A stretch of DNA of 29,290 nucleotides from Rikenella sp. (GCA_029054535.1 JAIDFC010000102.1:1-29290), one strand, 5' to 3'. Numbered from the stretch's first letter, positions 1 through 8,051 are shown. The notes: generated by a model from the sequence alone, not told the origin. Program-made: numbers and translations.

Positions 1-184
1 TGCTCTGCCGGGGGGGCTCGGCGTTGTGTATACGAGCTTCGTCCGCCGTCGTGAAACGGCCGTGGCGGATCCCCTCGCCGCTGTTGCGCGAACCGCCGGC
101 GAAAGAGACGACCCGCAGTCCGTCGGCGTGGCGGATCGTCGTGGTCAGATTGATGTCGTTGATCAGTTCGTAAGTCTTAATCAT
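1..184 (-). CDS. Hypothetical phage protein downstream of capsid (partial)
   Basis: An ATG at 184-182 opens a frame that stays open to the left edge (about 61 codons) and begins MIKTYELINDINLTTTIRHA. Codon third positions are GC-rich like those of the neighbouring phage genes. It is the next gene after the major capsid gene on the same strand, separated from it by a terminator hairpin, so a small head-associated or head-tail joining protein is possible from position alone. I do not recognise the family. The start is preceded by an A-rich run and no Shine-Dalgarno sequence, as is usual in Bacteroidota. The C-terminal part lies outside the window. Confidence 0.6.
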   Translation of the reverse strand, partial: MIKTYELINDINLTTTIRHADGLRVVSFAGGSRNSGEGIRHGRFTTADEARIHNAEPPRQS

Positions 185-205
185 GGTTGTCGTGTTTTTT
201 TTAAG

Positions 206-234
206 AAAGGGGCGCCCCTTGGGAACGCCCCTTT
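206..234 (-). terminator. Rho-independent terminator after the capsid gene
   Basis: A 9-bp perfect stem pairs 206-214 (AAAGGGGCG) with 226-234 (CGCCCCTTT) around an 11-base loop. On the minus strand the stem is followed by TTTCTT, and on the plus strand by GTTTTC. It sits between the capsid stop (252-254) and the next start (184), so it would cut or attenuate transcription after the highly expressed capsid gene. The T-tract is short, so partial termination is likely. Confidence 0.6.
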
Positions 235-251
235 GTTTTCAGGCGAAGCGG

Positions 252-1685
252 TTACGCCTTGGGCCGGATGACGGCGTGGCAGTCCGGATAGCGGAGCGTC
301 AGCCCCGACACCTCCTGCAGCACCTTGGCGTCCGCATTTTTGGCTCCGGTCTTCTTGAAGTCCAGCTCGGTGGCCGTCAGGGGGACGAACTCCCGCTTCT
401 TGAGGTACTGGACGTCGAGCACCAGCCCGTTGTCCTCCCATCCGCTCTCGTCGAAGAGCGGCGAGTGGGCCACCCGAAGCGTACCGAACGTCGAGAAGAT
501 CTTCGTTACCCGAACCCCCAGGTACTCTTCCGACGAGGAGTTGATCGCCACCTCCTTGACCTTGACCCGAAACAGCTCCAGCGCCTTGATCAGTCCGCTC
601 CCGGCCAGCAGCACGCGCTCTTTCGAGCCGCTGTTGCCGGTGAAGATCTCCTTGAGCCAGCTCATGTACATCTCGTCCGTTACCGTGCGGTCGCCGCCGC
701 CCGCGCCGTACTCCAGCACCTTGTTGATGCTGCGGACGATGCCCCCCGTGAAGTAGGTCTTGTCGTTGCCGTTCTTGATGACCCGTTTCTCGCCGAAGAG
801 CATCGACATCTCCATCTCGGCCCGCATCGCCTCGATGCTGTCCACCTCCATGTCGTTGAACGTGAAGTCCACCTTCTTCTGCTGGAGCTTGTGGAAGGTT
901 CCCTCTTCGATCTGGGCCATGAAGTTCTGGAGATACTGCTCGGTCGGCTCGGGGTAGATCGCCAGCGGGTCGGTCTGCATCGCCATTTCGCTCTTGGCCT
1001 GTCCCATGCGGTAGAGCCGTGTGGTCTGGTCGAAGTCCGGCACGACCGGTTTGCCTTTGTTGGCCCCGGTGCCGAAGAGGCCCCCCAGCGGGGTCAGCTC
1101 CAGCACGTCGCCCTGCTTGCCGCTCACGAAGAAGGCCACGTCGTAGTTGCGGGTACCGGCGGCCCCGAGGGTCGGGTCGTCTACCGTACCCGGCAGCGAG
1201 AGGTTCCGCATCACCAGCGTGTCGTGAAGCCGCCACAGCTCCGGAGTCCCCGGCTTGATGTAGATCTTCAGCAGTCCGTCGCCCGTGGAGTAGGCATACG
1301 AGCAGGCCGGATCGCCGAACGCGAGACCCGATCCCGAGGTCGTGGCGATCGTGTCGGCCAGCGCCTTGGCCGACCGCTGATAGAAGACCACTTCTTGACT
1401 CTCCGCCTTTTGCGACTTGGCATAATTACGCAGGATGGTGTCCAGCGGGAAGCGGTCCGGGTTGAGTTTCGTTACCTCTTTCGAGATGTCCTGTTCGAAG
1501 ATACCCGCCTCTTCGAGATGGGTCGTTGTCGGCGTTTCGCCTCCCGCCACGACCGCCGGAGCGGCAAACGCCAGTGCGATGCCCGCCGGATCGAGCGCGC
1601 CGAACAGGTCGAACGTGCCCCCGACCACACAGCATACGGTCAGCAGAAGACCGAGACAGAAAAGAATTTTGGTTGTCTTTTTCAT
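252..1685 (-). CDS. Major capsid protein (probable HK97 fold)
   Basis: A 477-aa protein that I read as the major head subunit. The call rests on length, on its position directly after a scaffold-like gene in a portal/terminase/capsid neighbourhood, and on a body rich in beta-type segments with the general look of SU10- or N4-like capsid proteins; no single motif proves it. The oddity is the N-terminus: a lysine-rich start (MKKTTK) followed by a hydrophobic stretch to about residue 25, then a second Ala/Val-rich stretch to about residue 48, resembling a signal peptide or membrane anchor. The next in-frame methionine lies far inside the protein, so the start is not easily moved. An AT-rich leader with no Shine-Dalgarno sequence precedes it. 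The frame also stays open upstream through the scaffold gene, but that part is a shadow. Confidence 0.8.
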   Translation of the reverse strand: MKKTTKILFCLGLLLTVCCVVGGTFDLFGALDPAGIALAFAAPAVVAGGETPTTTHLEEAGIFEQDISKEVTKLNPDRFPLDTILRNYAKSQKAESQEVVFYQRSAKALADTIATTSGSGLAFGDPACSYAYSTGDGLLKIYIKPGTPELWRLHDTLVMRNLSLPGTVDDPTLGAAGTRNYDVAFFVSGKQGDVLELTPLGGLFGTGANKGKPVVPDFDQTTRLYRMGQAKSEMAMQTDPLAIYPEPTEQYLQNFMAQIEEGTFHKLQQKKVDFTFNDMEVDSIEAMRAEMEMSMLFGEKRVIKNGNDKTYFTGGIVRSINKVLEYGAGGGDRTVTDEMYMSWLKEIFTGNSGSKERVLLAGSGLIKALELFRVKVKEVAINSSSEEYLGVRVTKIFSTFGTLRVAHSPLFDESGWEDNGLVLDVQYLKKREFVPLTATELDFKKTGAKNADAKVLQEVSGLTLRYPDCHAVIRPKA

Positions 1686-1716
1686 GATTGAGAGATTGGT
1701 TTTTTGATTTTCGATT

Positions 1717-2448
1717 TTATTTCCCCCAGCTGTCGGTGTCGAAGATCTTGCGTCTCGGGGGTTCCGGAGCGGCGATTCCGCTGCCGGCGTCCGGCAGTCC
1801 GTCCGTGGCGCGGGCCTTTTCGCGGCGTGTTTCGATCTTCGCATTGCGTCCCGCCACCTCGCCCGCCTGTCGCGAGGCCTCGACATCCTCTTCGTATTTG
1901 TAGGCTTGCCACAGCTTTTTGAGGGCCGCCTTGCCCATCCGTCCGTCGAACACGTCGTCGAAAATCCCCTGCAGGAAGTCGGCAAAAGCGTTCTGTTCCT
2001 CCTCCTCGGCTCCGATGGAGCGGAAGAAGTCCTCGATTTCGACCTTCGATTTCTCTTGGTTTTCGGCGATGCGTCGGCGTCGTTCGGCCATCTCGCGTTG
2101 GCGCGTTTTGTACTCCTCGCGCGAGCGGTTGAAATCTTCGTAATCCGGGTCTCCCTCCTGCGGGAGTGCCGCGTCGAAGTCCACGACACGCGCCAGCGCC
2201 ACCCGAAGCGGCATTCCGTCGCGGATCGAGGCGAAGACCTCGGCGAACTCCGGGTTCTCCTGAAGCGTCTCGAGAATCCGGGCATTCTCGCCTTTGAGCT
2301 CGTCGTACTCGCCTAACGTCCGGTCGTAGTCGGCGTAAAATTCCTCTTTGGCCGCCGCTTCGTCGGCGAAATCCCGATCCGGATACCGTTTCCGGAGTCG
2401 CTCCAACCAGCGCGGCGTGTTTCTCTTTTCGGTGGTCGTTTCTGCCAT
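1717..2448 (-). CDS. Probable capsid scaffold protein
   Basis: A 243-aa, highly charged Glu/Lys/Arg-rich protein with long predicted helices, including an almost uninterrupted charged stretch at about residues 105-140, and no hydrophobic core motifs. This composition, together with its place immediately upstream of the capsid gene (31-bp gap, same strand), is typical of phage scaffolding proteins, which assemble inside the prohead and leave before DNA packaging. No protease motif is visible. The start ATG (2448-2446) lies in a short divergent intergenic region shared with the small HTH/terminase operon. A near-match to the -7 element (TACTTTCG on the minus strand, plus coordinates 2474-2481) could serve as its promoter. 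Function is inferred from context. Confidence 0.65.
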   Translation of the reverse strand: MAETTTEKRNTPRWLERLRKRYPDRDFADEAAAKEEFYADYDRTLGEYDELKGENARILETLQENPEFAEVFASIRDGMPLRVALARVVDFDAALPQEGDPDYEDFNRSREEYKTRQREMAERRRRIAENQEKSKVEIEDFFRSIGAEEEEQNAFADFLQGIFDDVFDGRMGKAALKKLWQAYKYEEDVEASRQAGEVAGRNAKIETRREKARATDGLPDAGSGIAAPEPPRRKIFDTDSWGK

Positions 2449-2489
2449 AACAGATGGATTTAAATGTTACCGACGAAAGTAGTGCGTTA

Positions 2490-2520
2490 TTGTACAGGCC
2501 GGGGAGAAAGATTAGGTTTG
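2490..2520 (+). promoter_or_regulatory. Bacteroidota-type promoter for HTH-terminase operon
   Basis: TAGGTTTG at 2513-2520 matches the Bacteroidota -7 consensus TAnnTTTG exactly, with a TTG (2490-2492) 20 bases upstream as a possible -33 element. Transcription would start near 2526. This argues against the in-frame ATG at 2454 and favours the ATG at 2562 for the downstream gene. Confidence 0.5.
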
Positions 2521-2561
2521 TCGTCGTAATGTTTCCACCCGAAATCCCAATCTTTATTCCA

Positions 2562-2798
2562 ATGACTTCCACGAAACAACACAGGTCGACGCAAATCAAA
2601 CATCGGCGTATGTACGACCGTTATAAAGAGATGATCGCCGCGGACCGCGAAAAGCTCGGCACGCCTCCGCTGATGCTTTATCAGGGACACTATTATTACC
2701 GCCTGAGCGACGAGTTCGGATACGACGTGAAGTACATCTCGGCGATTCTCAACCGCCTCAAACGCGAAGACGATGCAGCAGCACAGCGGGGCATTTGA
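2562..2798 (+). CDS. Small HTH protein upstream of terminase
   Basis: A 78-aa basic protein whose C-terminal half, ending in KYISAILNRLKRED, looks like a small helix-turn-helix. It overlaps the large terminase start by 26 bases, so the two are translationally coupled. That position is where a small terminase subunit often sits, but the protein is short and lacks an oligomerisation region. A second, more TerS-like gene lies at 25007, so it may instead be a DNA-binding accessory or regulator. The start is chosen because the promoter at 2513-2520 excludes the upstream ATG at 2454; ATGs at 2529 and 2610 are also possible. Confidence 0.55.
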   Translation: MTSTKQHRSTQIKHRRMYDRYKEMIAADREKLGTPPLMLYQGHYYYRLSDEFGYDVKYISAILNRLKREDDAAAQRGI

Positions 2799-4767
2799 CT
2801 TCAGCGACACCGCTGCCGTCGTCCGCGAGAACGAACGCCGGCGGGCCGAACTTTTCGGCCCCTATAATCCCGTTACGGGCGAAGGCTCTCCCGTCGAGCG
2901 CGAACGGCTCTTCTGGGACGACGAGAGTTTTATTCTGATTCCCCGCAGGATGGCCTCGCTGCCGCGCGTGAGGCAAATCCTCGACGCCGGGAGCGTCGCC
3001 CGTTGGGCCGCTGCTCACCGTTATCCCGCGGCTCAATTGGAACGGGCCCTCCTTCGCCTGCGCATCGAGTACGACTTCGAGTTTTGGGCCGCCACCTGCG
3101 CCCGCATTCAGGACAAACTGACCAAAACGGTCGTTCCCTTCGTCCTGCGCCGCCCCCAGCGGAAGCTCTTGCGGGTGTTGCTCGACGCGCTCTATGCCGA
3201 TCGGCCCATCCGCATCATCCTCCTCAAGGCGCGGCAGTGGGGCGGGTCGACCCTCGTCCAGCTCTTCATGGCCTGGATACAGCTCTTTCACCGAACGGCG
3301 TGGCACTCGGCGATCGTGGCCGACGTCGAAGACCAGTCGCGCAACATCAAGGCGATGTATTCCCGGATGGCCGAAAACCATCCCCGCGAGATTCTGCCGG
3401 TCCGCTTCCGGTCGTTCGAGGGGTCGACCAAGAACAAGCGCATCGAGGGGCGCGACTGCGTGATCTACATCGGATCCATGCAACAGCCCGACTCGATCCG
3501 GTCGGCCGACGTGATGATGGCCCACCTCTCGGAGGTGGGGCTCTGGAAAGAGACCCGCGGCAAGAAACCCGAAGACCTGATCCAGTCCATCGCCGGGACG
3601 GTACCCAACGAGCCGGGTTCGATGATCGTGCTGGAGTCGACGGCCAAGGGGGTGGGCAACTACTTCCATCGCGAGTGGCTGAAAGCCGTAGCCGGCGAAT
3701 CGGGTTATGTTTCGGTTTTTATTTCGTGGTACGAGATCGAGATGTATTGCATCCCCTTTCGCGACGATTCGGAGCGCGATGCATTTATTCGTTCGCTGAC
3801 CGACAGGGAGAAGTATTACTTCGTGTTGGGCGCGACCCTCGAAGGGATCCGGTGGTACCGCGAGAAGAAGCGATTAGAGAGTTACGACGACTGGCGGATG
3901 GGTTGCGAGTTTCCGACCACTCCGGACGAAGCCTTTCAGTCCACCGGTCGCCGGGCCCATGCGCCGGAGTACGTGCTTCGGATGCGGCAGTACGCGCGTC
4001 CTCCCGTTTATGTGGGTGAGATGTACGCCGATGCCCGTTCCGGGAAGGGAGCCATCGACCGTTCGTTGGAGTTTCGCGAACAGCCTGGCGGCGGGTTGTG
4101 GCTGTGGGCCCTGCCGGACCGCGAAACTCCGATCCGCAGGCGATACGTCGTCTCGGTGGACATTGGAGGCCGCAGCGACGGGGCCGACTGGTCGGTGATC
4201 TCGGTGATCGACCGTTATTTCCTGCTGGAGGGCGGGGTAGAGGAGTGCATCGGCACGTGGCGGGGCCATCTGGATCAGGATCTGGTCATTTGGAAAGCGG
4301 TCCAGATCGCCCGCTATTTCAACTCGGCTCTGCTGGTGGTGGAGTCCAACTCGCTAGACGTGAAGGGCGACGAGGGAGACCACTCGCTGACGATCCTGGA
4401 TGAGATCAAGGATTTCTACCCGCACCTCTACTGTCGCACGGATCCTCAAAAGATTCGCGAGGGCGCACCGGCGCGTTACGGTTTCCACACGAACGCGGCG
4501 ACGAAGACGGACCTGGTGAACCAGATGAACAAGCGATTTCGGGAGTGCGGCCACATCGAGCGGGACGCTCGCGCCCTGGACGAGGCGGACTGTTACGAGG
4601 TGAAACCGGACGGTTCGTATGGCGCGGTGGACGGTGAGCACGACGACATTTATATGAGCCGTGCGATCGGCTTGAAGGCGTCTCAGCTGCTGGATCCCCC
4701 GGCGTATATCACGGAAAAGGGCCGCCCCCGTCGGAGCGGCCCGGTACTCACGGAAGCCAGCGTGTAA
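2773..4767 (+). CDS. terL: Terminase large subunit (packaging ATPase-nuclease)
   Basis: A 664-aa motor protein that pumps phage DNA into the prohead and cuts it. The N-terminal ATPase domain shows an adenine-binding type segment (RRPQRK), a Walker A-like loop KARQWGGST at residues 152-160, and a Walker B with catalytic Glu around 246-254 (DVMMAHLSE). The C-terminal RNase H-fold nuclease shows three acidic positions: D463 in VSVDIGG, E524 in LVVESN, and D624/D625 in HDDIY. All key residues are present, so the enzyme should be active. It lies on the plus strand between minus-strand capsid and portal modules. About 130 residues precede the ATPase core, a fairly long N-terminal extension. Confidence 0.95.
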   Translation: MQQHSGAFDFSDTAAVVRENERRRAELFGPYNPVTGEGSPVERERLFWDDESFILIPRRMASLPRVRQILDAGSVARWAAAHRYPAAQLERALLRLRIEYDFEFWAATCARIQDKLTKTVVPFVLRRPQRKLLRVLLDALYADRPIRIILLKARQWGGSTLVQLFMAWIQLFHRTAWHSAIVADVEDQSRNIKAMYSRMAENHPREILPVRFRSFEGSTKNKRIEGRDCVIYIGSMQQPDSIRSADVMMAHLSEVGLWKETRGKKPEDLIQSIAGTVPNEPGSMIVLESTAKGVGNYFHREWLKAVAGESGYVSVFISWYEIEMYCIPFRDDSERDAFIRSLTDREKYYFVLGATLEGIRWYREKKRLESYDDWRMGCEFPTTPDEAFQSTGRRAHAPEYVLRMRQYARPPVYVGEMYADARSGKGAIDRSLEFREQPGGGLWLWALPDRETPIRRRYVVSVDIGGRSDGADWSVISVIDRYFLLEGGVEECIGTWRGHLDQDLVIWKAVQIARYFNSALLVVESNSLDVKGDEGDHSLTILDEIKDFYPHLYCRTDPQKIREGAPARYGFHTNAATKTDLVNQMNKRFRECGHIERDARALDEADCYEVKPDGSYGAVDGEHDDIYMSRAIGLKASQLLDPPAYITEKGRPRRSGPVLTEASV

Positions 4768-4822
4768 GATGTGTTATTTTTTGAGGAGGCTCTTAGTCCT
4801 TAGTTTGATAATGAATAAAAAG

Positions 4823-5647
4823 CTATGAATATTTCTCTTTTAAAATATTTGCGATTTTTTCTGTTTCACGCTTATTCCGCCCGGTAGATTGCAGGACTAA
4901 ACCTAATCCTTGATCTGTTTTAACTAAAACAATCTCGATCAGACCCTCATTCGTTATATTGTGAATGAAATCTTTTGCATGAGGGTTATACGGAATGGAA
5001 TTGCGGATCTCAATAACATATGGAGATTGACATAATCGTTGTGCAAAAGCTTCTAATTGATCCTTCCCGTGATCGTCCCTTAAATGAATCCGTTTATTTG
5101 TTGGCAAAATCTTTGATTCGACCAATTCGACCGGTTTCCATCGATCTTTATGTTCGAGAAAGTCTGCATCGTTACAATGATCAGGATGCGAAATGGCTAT
5201 GATGTCATAATCTCCGGCTTCTTTACCTGTAACATATAATCGATGTTTAATTTGCTTCCAAAATGGATCGAAAGCGAATGAAATGGCAATACTTTTATAC
5301 AGAAAGGCAACTCCTAAGCCTTCCACTGGGATTCGACAACCATTTTTGTCAATAAAAAAATTATTCTCAATGAATCGATCTTCTTCCGGGGTGTTATCCT
5401 TAATAAAAGGATGTCGAGCCAACCCTAACAACAATCCTCCTAAGGTCCTGTTAGAATTACAAAAATCGTTTAACGTACAATTCGGCGCAATCGTGATTTG
5501 ATCGAATGGCTTTTCGTATCGAATCTTTTTGAATCCATGTTCTTTGGCTTCTTTGTATGTTTGCACGTATTGCATGACAACCGTATGGGCATCTGTTAAA
5601 CTCTTTGCAGGAGAAATGGCCGATTGTTCATTGAAGATCAGTTCCAT
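4823..5647 (-). CDS. Third protein of DUF262-ATPase cassette, candidate effector
   Basis: A 274-aa protein I cannot assign to a named family. It starts 4 bases after the ATPase stop and ends the cassette, so it should be co-expressed with the DUF262 and ATPase genes. The C-terminal 88 residues (about 187-274) look like a compact conserved domain: an HGK motif (193-195), SPYV and NPHAKDFI segments, an IEIVL strand, then GLGLVLQSTGRN with STGRN at 254-258, followed by a closing helix. I have an impression of having seen similar HGK...TGRN tails beside ATPases, but no mechanism comes with that. The order of strands and the Arg/His content would suit a small nuclease or toxin-like fold, which is speculation. 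Codon use is AT-rich and foreign to the phage backbone. Confidence 0.75.
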   Translation of the reverse strand: MELIFNEQSAISPAKSLTDAHTVVMQYVQTYKEAKEHGFKKIRYEKPFDQITIAPNCTLNDFCNSNRTLGGLLLGLARHPFIKDNTPEEDRFIENNFFIDKNGCRIPVEGLGVAFLYKSIAISFAFDPFWKQIKHRLYVTGKEAGDYDIIAISHPDHCNDADFLEHKDRWKPVELVESKILPTNKRIHLRDDHGKDQLEAFAQRLCQSPYVIEIRNSIPYNPHAKDFIHNITNEGLIEIVLVKTDQGLGLVLQSTGRNKRETEKIANILKEKYS

Positions 5648-5651
5648 AAAC

Positions 5652-6395
5652 CTAAATCAATTTTAACAATTGGTTGTTCCATTCGTCCATAAAATCGGTC
5701 GGATAATCGCTTAGCTCCCCGTTTTTGTCAATCCGTATATGCTGAATTTTAGAAAATTGCTCTGTATCAGTTGTTTGACGAGAAAAATAAGAAATATTAA
5801 CTTTTTTTTGCTCGATTAATTCCTCTTTAACTGCTACTCGAATGCCATTGACGATATGATCGCTATGGGTTTCGACAAATAACTGCATTCCCTGTGCTGC
5901 GGCTAATGCAATCAAACGCCCCATTTCAGCTTGTCCTTTTGGATGAATATGGGCTTCGGGGTTTTCGATGATTACAATTTTATCTTTTTTTACACACAAC
6001 AAAGAAACGATAACCGGTAAAACATAGGAAATCCCAAACCCGACGTTTTTAGGTCTGAAATTGTTATTCGACAATCCTATTTGGTATCCCAAAATAACTT
6101 TATCGGCTCCCGAAATTTCCTGAATATCCAACTTGACATCGGGACTGATCTCACCCAACCAGGCGGCAGTTTGATGAATCAGGGTGTTTGATTTTGCATT
6201 GGGATGGCATAATGCGTCTGGTACTTTCAACTCAGTGCCGAAAACATTGAGGTAGTACACCGCAAATTCACCTTTTGTACCTAACTGATGTTTTTCTTTC
6301 ACATCGGTATATGACATCGGGTAATCAATCCGAGGACCAAGTCGTTCAGCTTCTAAATATTGGAAATCATAATTGAACAGGGAATAATTGTCCAA
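5652..6395 (-). pseudogene. AAA/ABC-type ATPase with DUF3696, C-terminal part (frameshifted)
   Basis: This frame holds the second half of an ABC/SMC-like AAA ATPase. Visible are FQYLEAERLGPR near the start, a signature-like helix (NVGFGISYVLPVI, residues 117-129 of this frame), a Walker B with catalytic Glu in VIIENPEAHIHP (141-152), the H-loop ETHSDH (175-180), and a C-terminal DUF3696-like segment (IRIDKNGELSDYP, about 220-232). It has no Walker A of its own. The frame is open back to 6419, where a TAA blocks it; the apparent TTG start at 6395 has no separate support. The Walker A is in the overlapping frame just upstream, so the two are one gene of about 370 codons broken by a one-base indel between roughly 6395 and 6419. 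Confidence 0.8.
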
Positions 6396-6748
6396 TAGAT
6401 GGTAGTCCAGGAAGTGCTGTTATTTAATATATTGTTCTCAGCATCATAAGCTAATTCACACGAAAAGGAATCTTTATTACTATCAACTTCCAGATCAAAA
6501 TCGAAACCAATCAGTTCCTTTTCTGCATTCAGATATAACGCATCCCGTCCTCGTCCGATCTCTGTCAGGGGGCCATTCAATGCAAATCGTGCCAGTCCGG
6601 ACTCCTTATTCTGTCGAAGCAGTAGTAAAGTTTGGATAAATGAAGATTTCCCCATCCCGTTCAAACCCATCAAAAGGTTCAATGCGGTCGGAGTCATCGA
6701 TATGTCTTTTAGGGACTTGAAATTTCGGATATGAATATTTTTTATCAT
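6353..6748 (-). pseudogene. AAA/ABC-type ATPase, N-terminal part with Walker A (frameshifted)
   Basis: The first part of the same ATPase: MIKNIHIRNFKSLKDI is the usual opening strand of SMC/RecF/OLD-like ATPases, followed by Walker A GLNGMGKSS (residues 28-36) and a Q-loop glutamine at 46. Homology-like sequence ends near LNNSTS. The remaining residues, up to the stop at 6353-6355, are Trp/Ile-rich nonsense, while the proper continuation appears in the -1 frame. I see no slippery heptamer, and a TAA in the -1 frame at 6420-6422 limits where a shift could occur, so programmed frameshifting is unlikely. It starts 7 bases after the DUF262 stop. Confidence 0.8.
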
Positions 6749-6755
6749 TAGCTTA

Positions 6756-7955
6756 TCAGTCTAATTGTTGGTTCAATAATTCTTCGACTTTTGAGAATCT
6801 ATATCTAATGCGGGTTCTGTCCCCAGTTGACGAGGTAATGGCACTCACAAATGTCTCATCTTTATTCATTAAACAAATAAAATTGTCAAAAATATGTTTT
6901 TCTCGTTTGCGAATCAATACACGTTCTTCGTCCGATAACTTTGCCAGTTCAACACTCCAAACCTCGAACAAAGCTTTATTAATAGGGTATCGTCGTGCTT
7001 TTTTATCGTAAACCTTGCGAAAGGCCCATCGAGAGAAAATCGCATCGGCCAATTTCATCGCTTCGGTAAAATTACGTTTGATAGTTGCTAACTCTGTTTC
7101 TGATTTATTTTTCAGTAGTGCCATCGATCTGGATAAAAATGTATCCAAATCTGGTTTATAATCCTCTGGAGAAGTTAGATAAAATGCAATAAATCGGGTA
7201 ATGAATTCCCTGTCGAGCATTCGATCCGTCGCAATTACCCCTTCTGTAGCTTGTTGGAATTCTTTTGTTTCTGCCAGTTCTGCCACGAATCTCGCTGGAG
7301 TACCCTGATTCAAAGCATGGCGGATTTCTTGAGGTGTCAGTACGAGTCCGCCTGTATTGATGCGTCTAAAGATATTGAATTTAACATCTTCCGGTGTCCC
7401 CGGATTGATAATATAAGCCATAATCTCGGCTTCTTCGATCTGACGCTGATATGGTCTTGGTAAATCGTCGAATGTAGCTCCTTCTAATTTCTCTAGAAAC
7501 TCCAATCCGGATAAAGCTATAGACTTGTCTACTACGAACTTTTTTATTGCACTTAGTCGTTGCAATCCATCTACTACCAGCCATTTGTCATCATCTGAAC
7601 CATCGAAATAAAAAGCCGGTAAAGGCAGTTTGATTAAGATGGATTCAATCAATCGGCTTTGTTTTTCGGGCGTCCACAGATTCCCCTGTCGTTGAAAATC
7701 CGGAGCCATATCGATTTCATTCTCTTTCAATCGCTTGATGATATTATCAAGCGACATCGTTTTGGTTTTTATATCGATATCCTGAGGATTAAAAGGGTCT
7801 TCCATAATACTCTTTTCAGCCGTATCCTCGTGTTCTGATTCATCTTCTACTGAGTATTCCTGTTGGAGAGCTTTTAATTCTTCTTTCCCGTTAATGCTTT
7901 CTTTATCTTGTAATTCCGAAGGTTGTTGCAATGTGTGTTGAATGGATTCCATCAT
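6756..7955 (-). CDS. DUF262 (GmrSD/ParB-like) protein
   Basis: A 399-aa protein with an acidic, flexible N-terminal region (about residues 30-60), then a DUF262 domain. The motifs APDFQRQ (84-90) and VVDGLQRL (127-134) match the family's xPxxQR and DGxQR signatures, which form the ParB-like nucleotide-binding/nuclease centre in GmrSD-type restriction proteins. Family members occur in type IV restriction and other anti-phage systems. It is the first gene of the AT-rich operon. An in-frame start at 8033 is possible but lies upstream of the best promoter match, so I chose the tandem ATGs at 7955/7952. The pairing with a DUF3696 ATPase and a third gene suggests a multi-protein defence complex; this is inference. 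Confidence 0.85.
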   Translation of the reverse strand: MMESIQHTLQQPSELQDKESINGKEELKALQQEYSVEDESEHEDTAEKSIMEDPFNPQDIDIKTKTMSLDNIIKRLKENEIDMAPDFQRQGNLWTPEKQSRLIESILIKLPLPAFYFDGSDDDKWLVVDGLQRLSAIKKFVVDKSIALSGLEFLEKLEGATFDDLPRPYQRQIEEAEIMAYIINPGTPEDVKFNIFRRINTGGLVLTPQEIRHALNQGTPARFVAELAETKEFQQATEGVIATDRMLDREFITRFIAFYLTSPEDYKPDLDTFLSRSMALLKNKSETELATIKRNFTEAMKLADAIFSRWAFRKVYDKKARRYPINKALFEVWSVELAKLSDEERVLIRKREKHIFDNFICLMNKDETFVSAITSSTGDRTRIRYRFSKVEELLNQQLD

Positions 7956-7977
7956 GTTCTGATACACTCTTTGTTTA

Positions 7978-7985
7978 CAAAGATA
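7978..7985 (-). promoter_or_regulatory. Promoter -7 element of the accessory cassette
   Basis: Read on the minus strand, 7985-7978 is TATCTTTG, an exact match to TAnnTTTG. A start near 7971 leaves a leader of about 16 bases before the ATG at 7955. No clear TTTG is seen at the -33 distance. An independent promoter agrees with a moron that can be expressed in the lysogen. Confidence 0.45.
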
Positions 7986-8051
7986 TTGAAAACATTGGAT
8001 AAGTGTATTCCCTAAAATTATCAGGAATAGCAATTCTCCGTTGCAATTTCT

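Larger units (their letters stand above)
4768..8051. other. AT-rich accessory (moron-like) cassette
   Basis: Base composition drops sharply right after the terminase stop and recovers right at the portal stop. The three genes inside are much richer in A/T, and their codons end mostly in A/T, unlike every flanking phage gene. The cassette has its own promoter and tightly packed minus-strand genes: DUF262, ATPase, third gene. It sits between the terminase and portal genes, which are usually adjacent. These are the marks of a horizontally acquired accessory island. No flanking repeats or transposase are visible. Confidence 0.75.

Noticed and set aside
183..1691. 502-codon plus-strand frame antisense to the capsid gene
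   Set aside because: Arg/His/Leu-rich product with no motifs; a mirror of GC-rich codons in the capsid gene.
2454..2561. Longer N-terminus for the small HTH gene starting at 2454
   Set aside because: An exact -7 promoter element at 2513-2520 lies within this stretch, so the start must be downstream.
4719..4742. GGGCCGC...GCGGCCC hairpin at the end of the terminase gene
   Set aside because: It lies inside coding sequence and has no T-tract, so it is not supported as a terminator.
6395..6425. Programmed -1 frameshift in the ATPase
   Set aside because: No X-XXY-YYZ heptamer and no downstream structure seen; a TAA in the -1 frame sits at 6420-6422. An indel is simpler.
7956..8033. Upstream start (8033) for the DUF262 gene
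   Set aside because: It would place the best promoter element inside the coding region; the tandem ATGs at 7955/7952 fit better.
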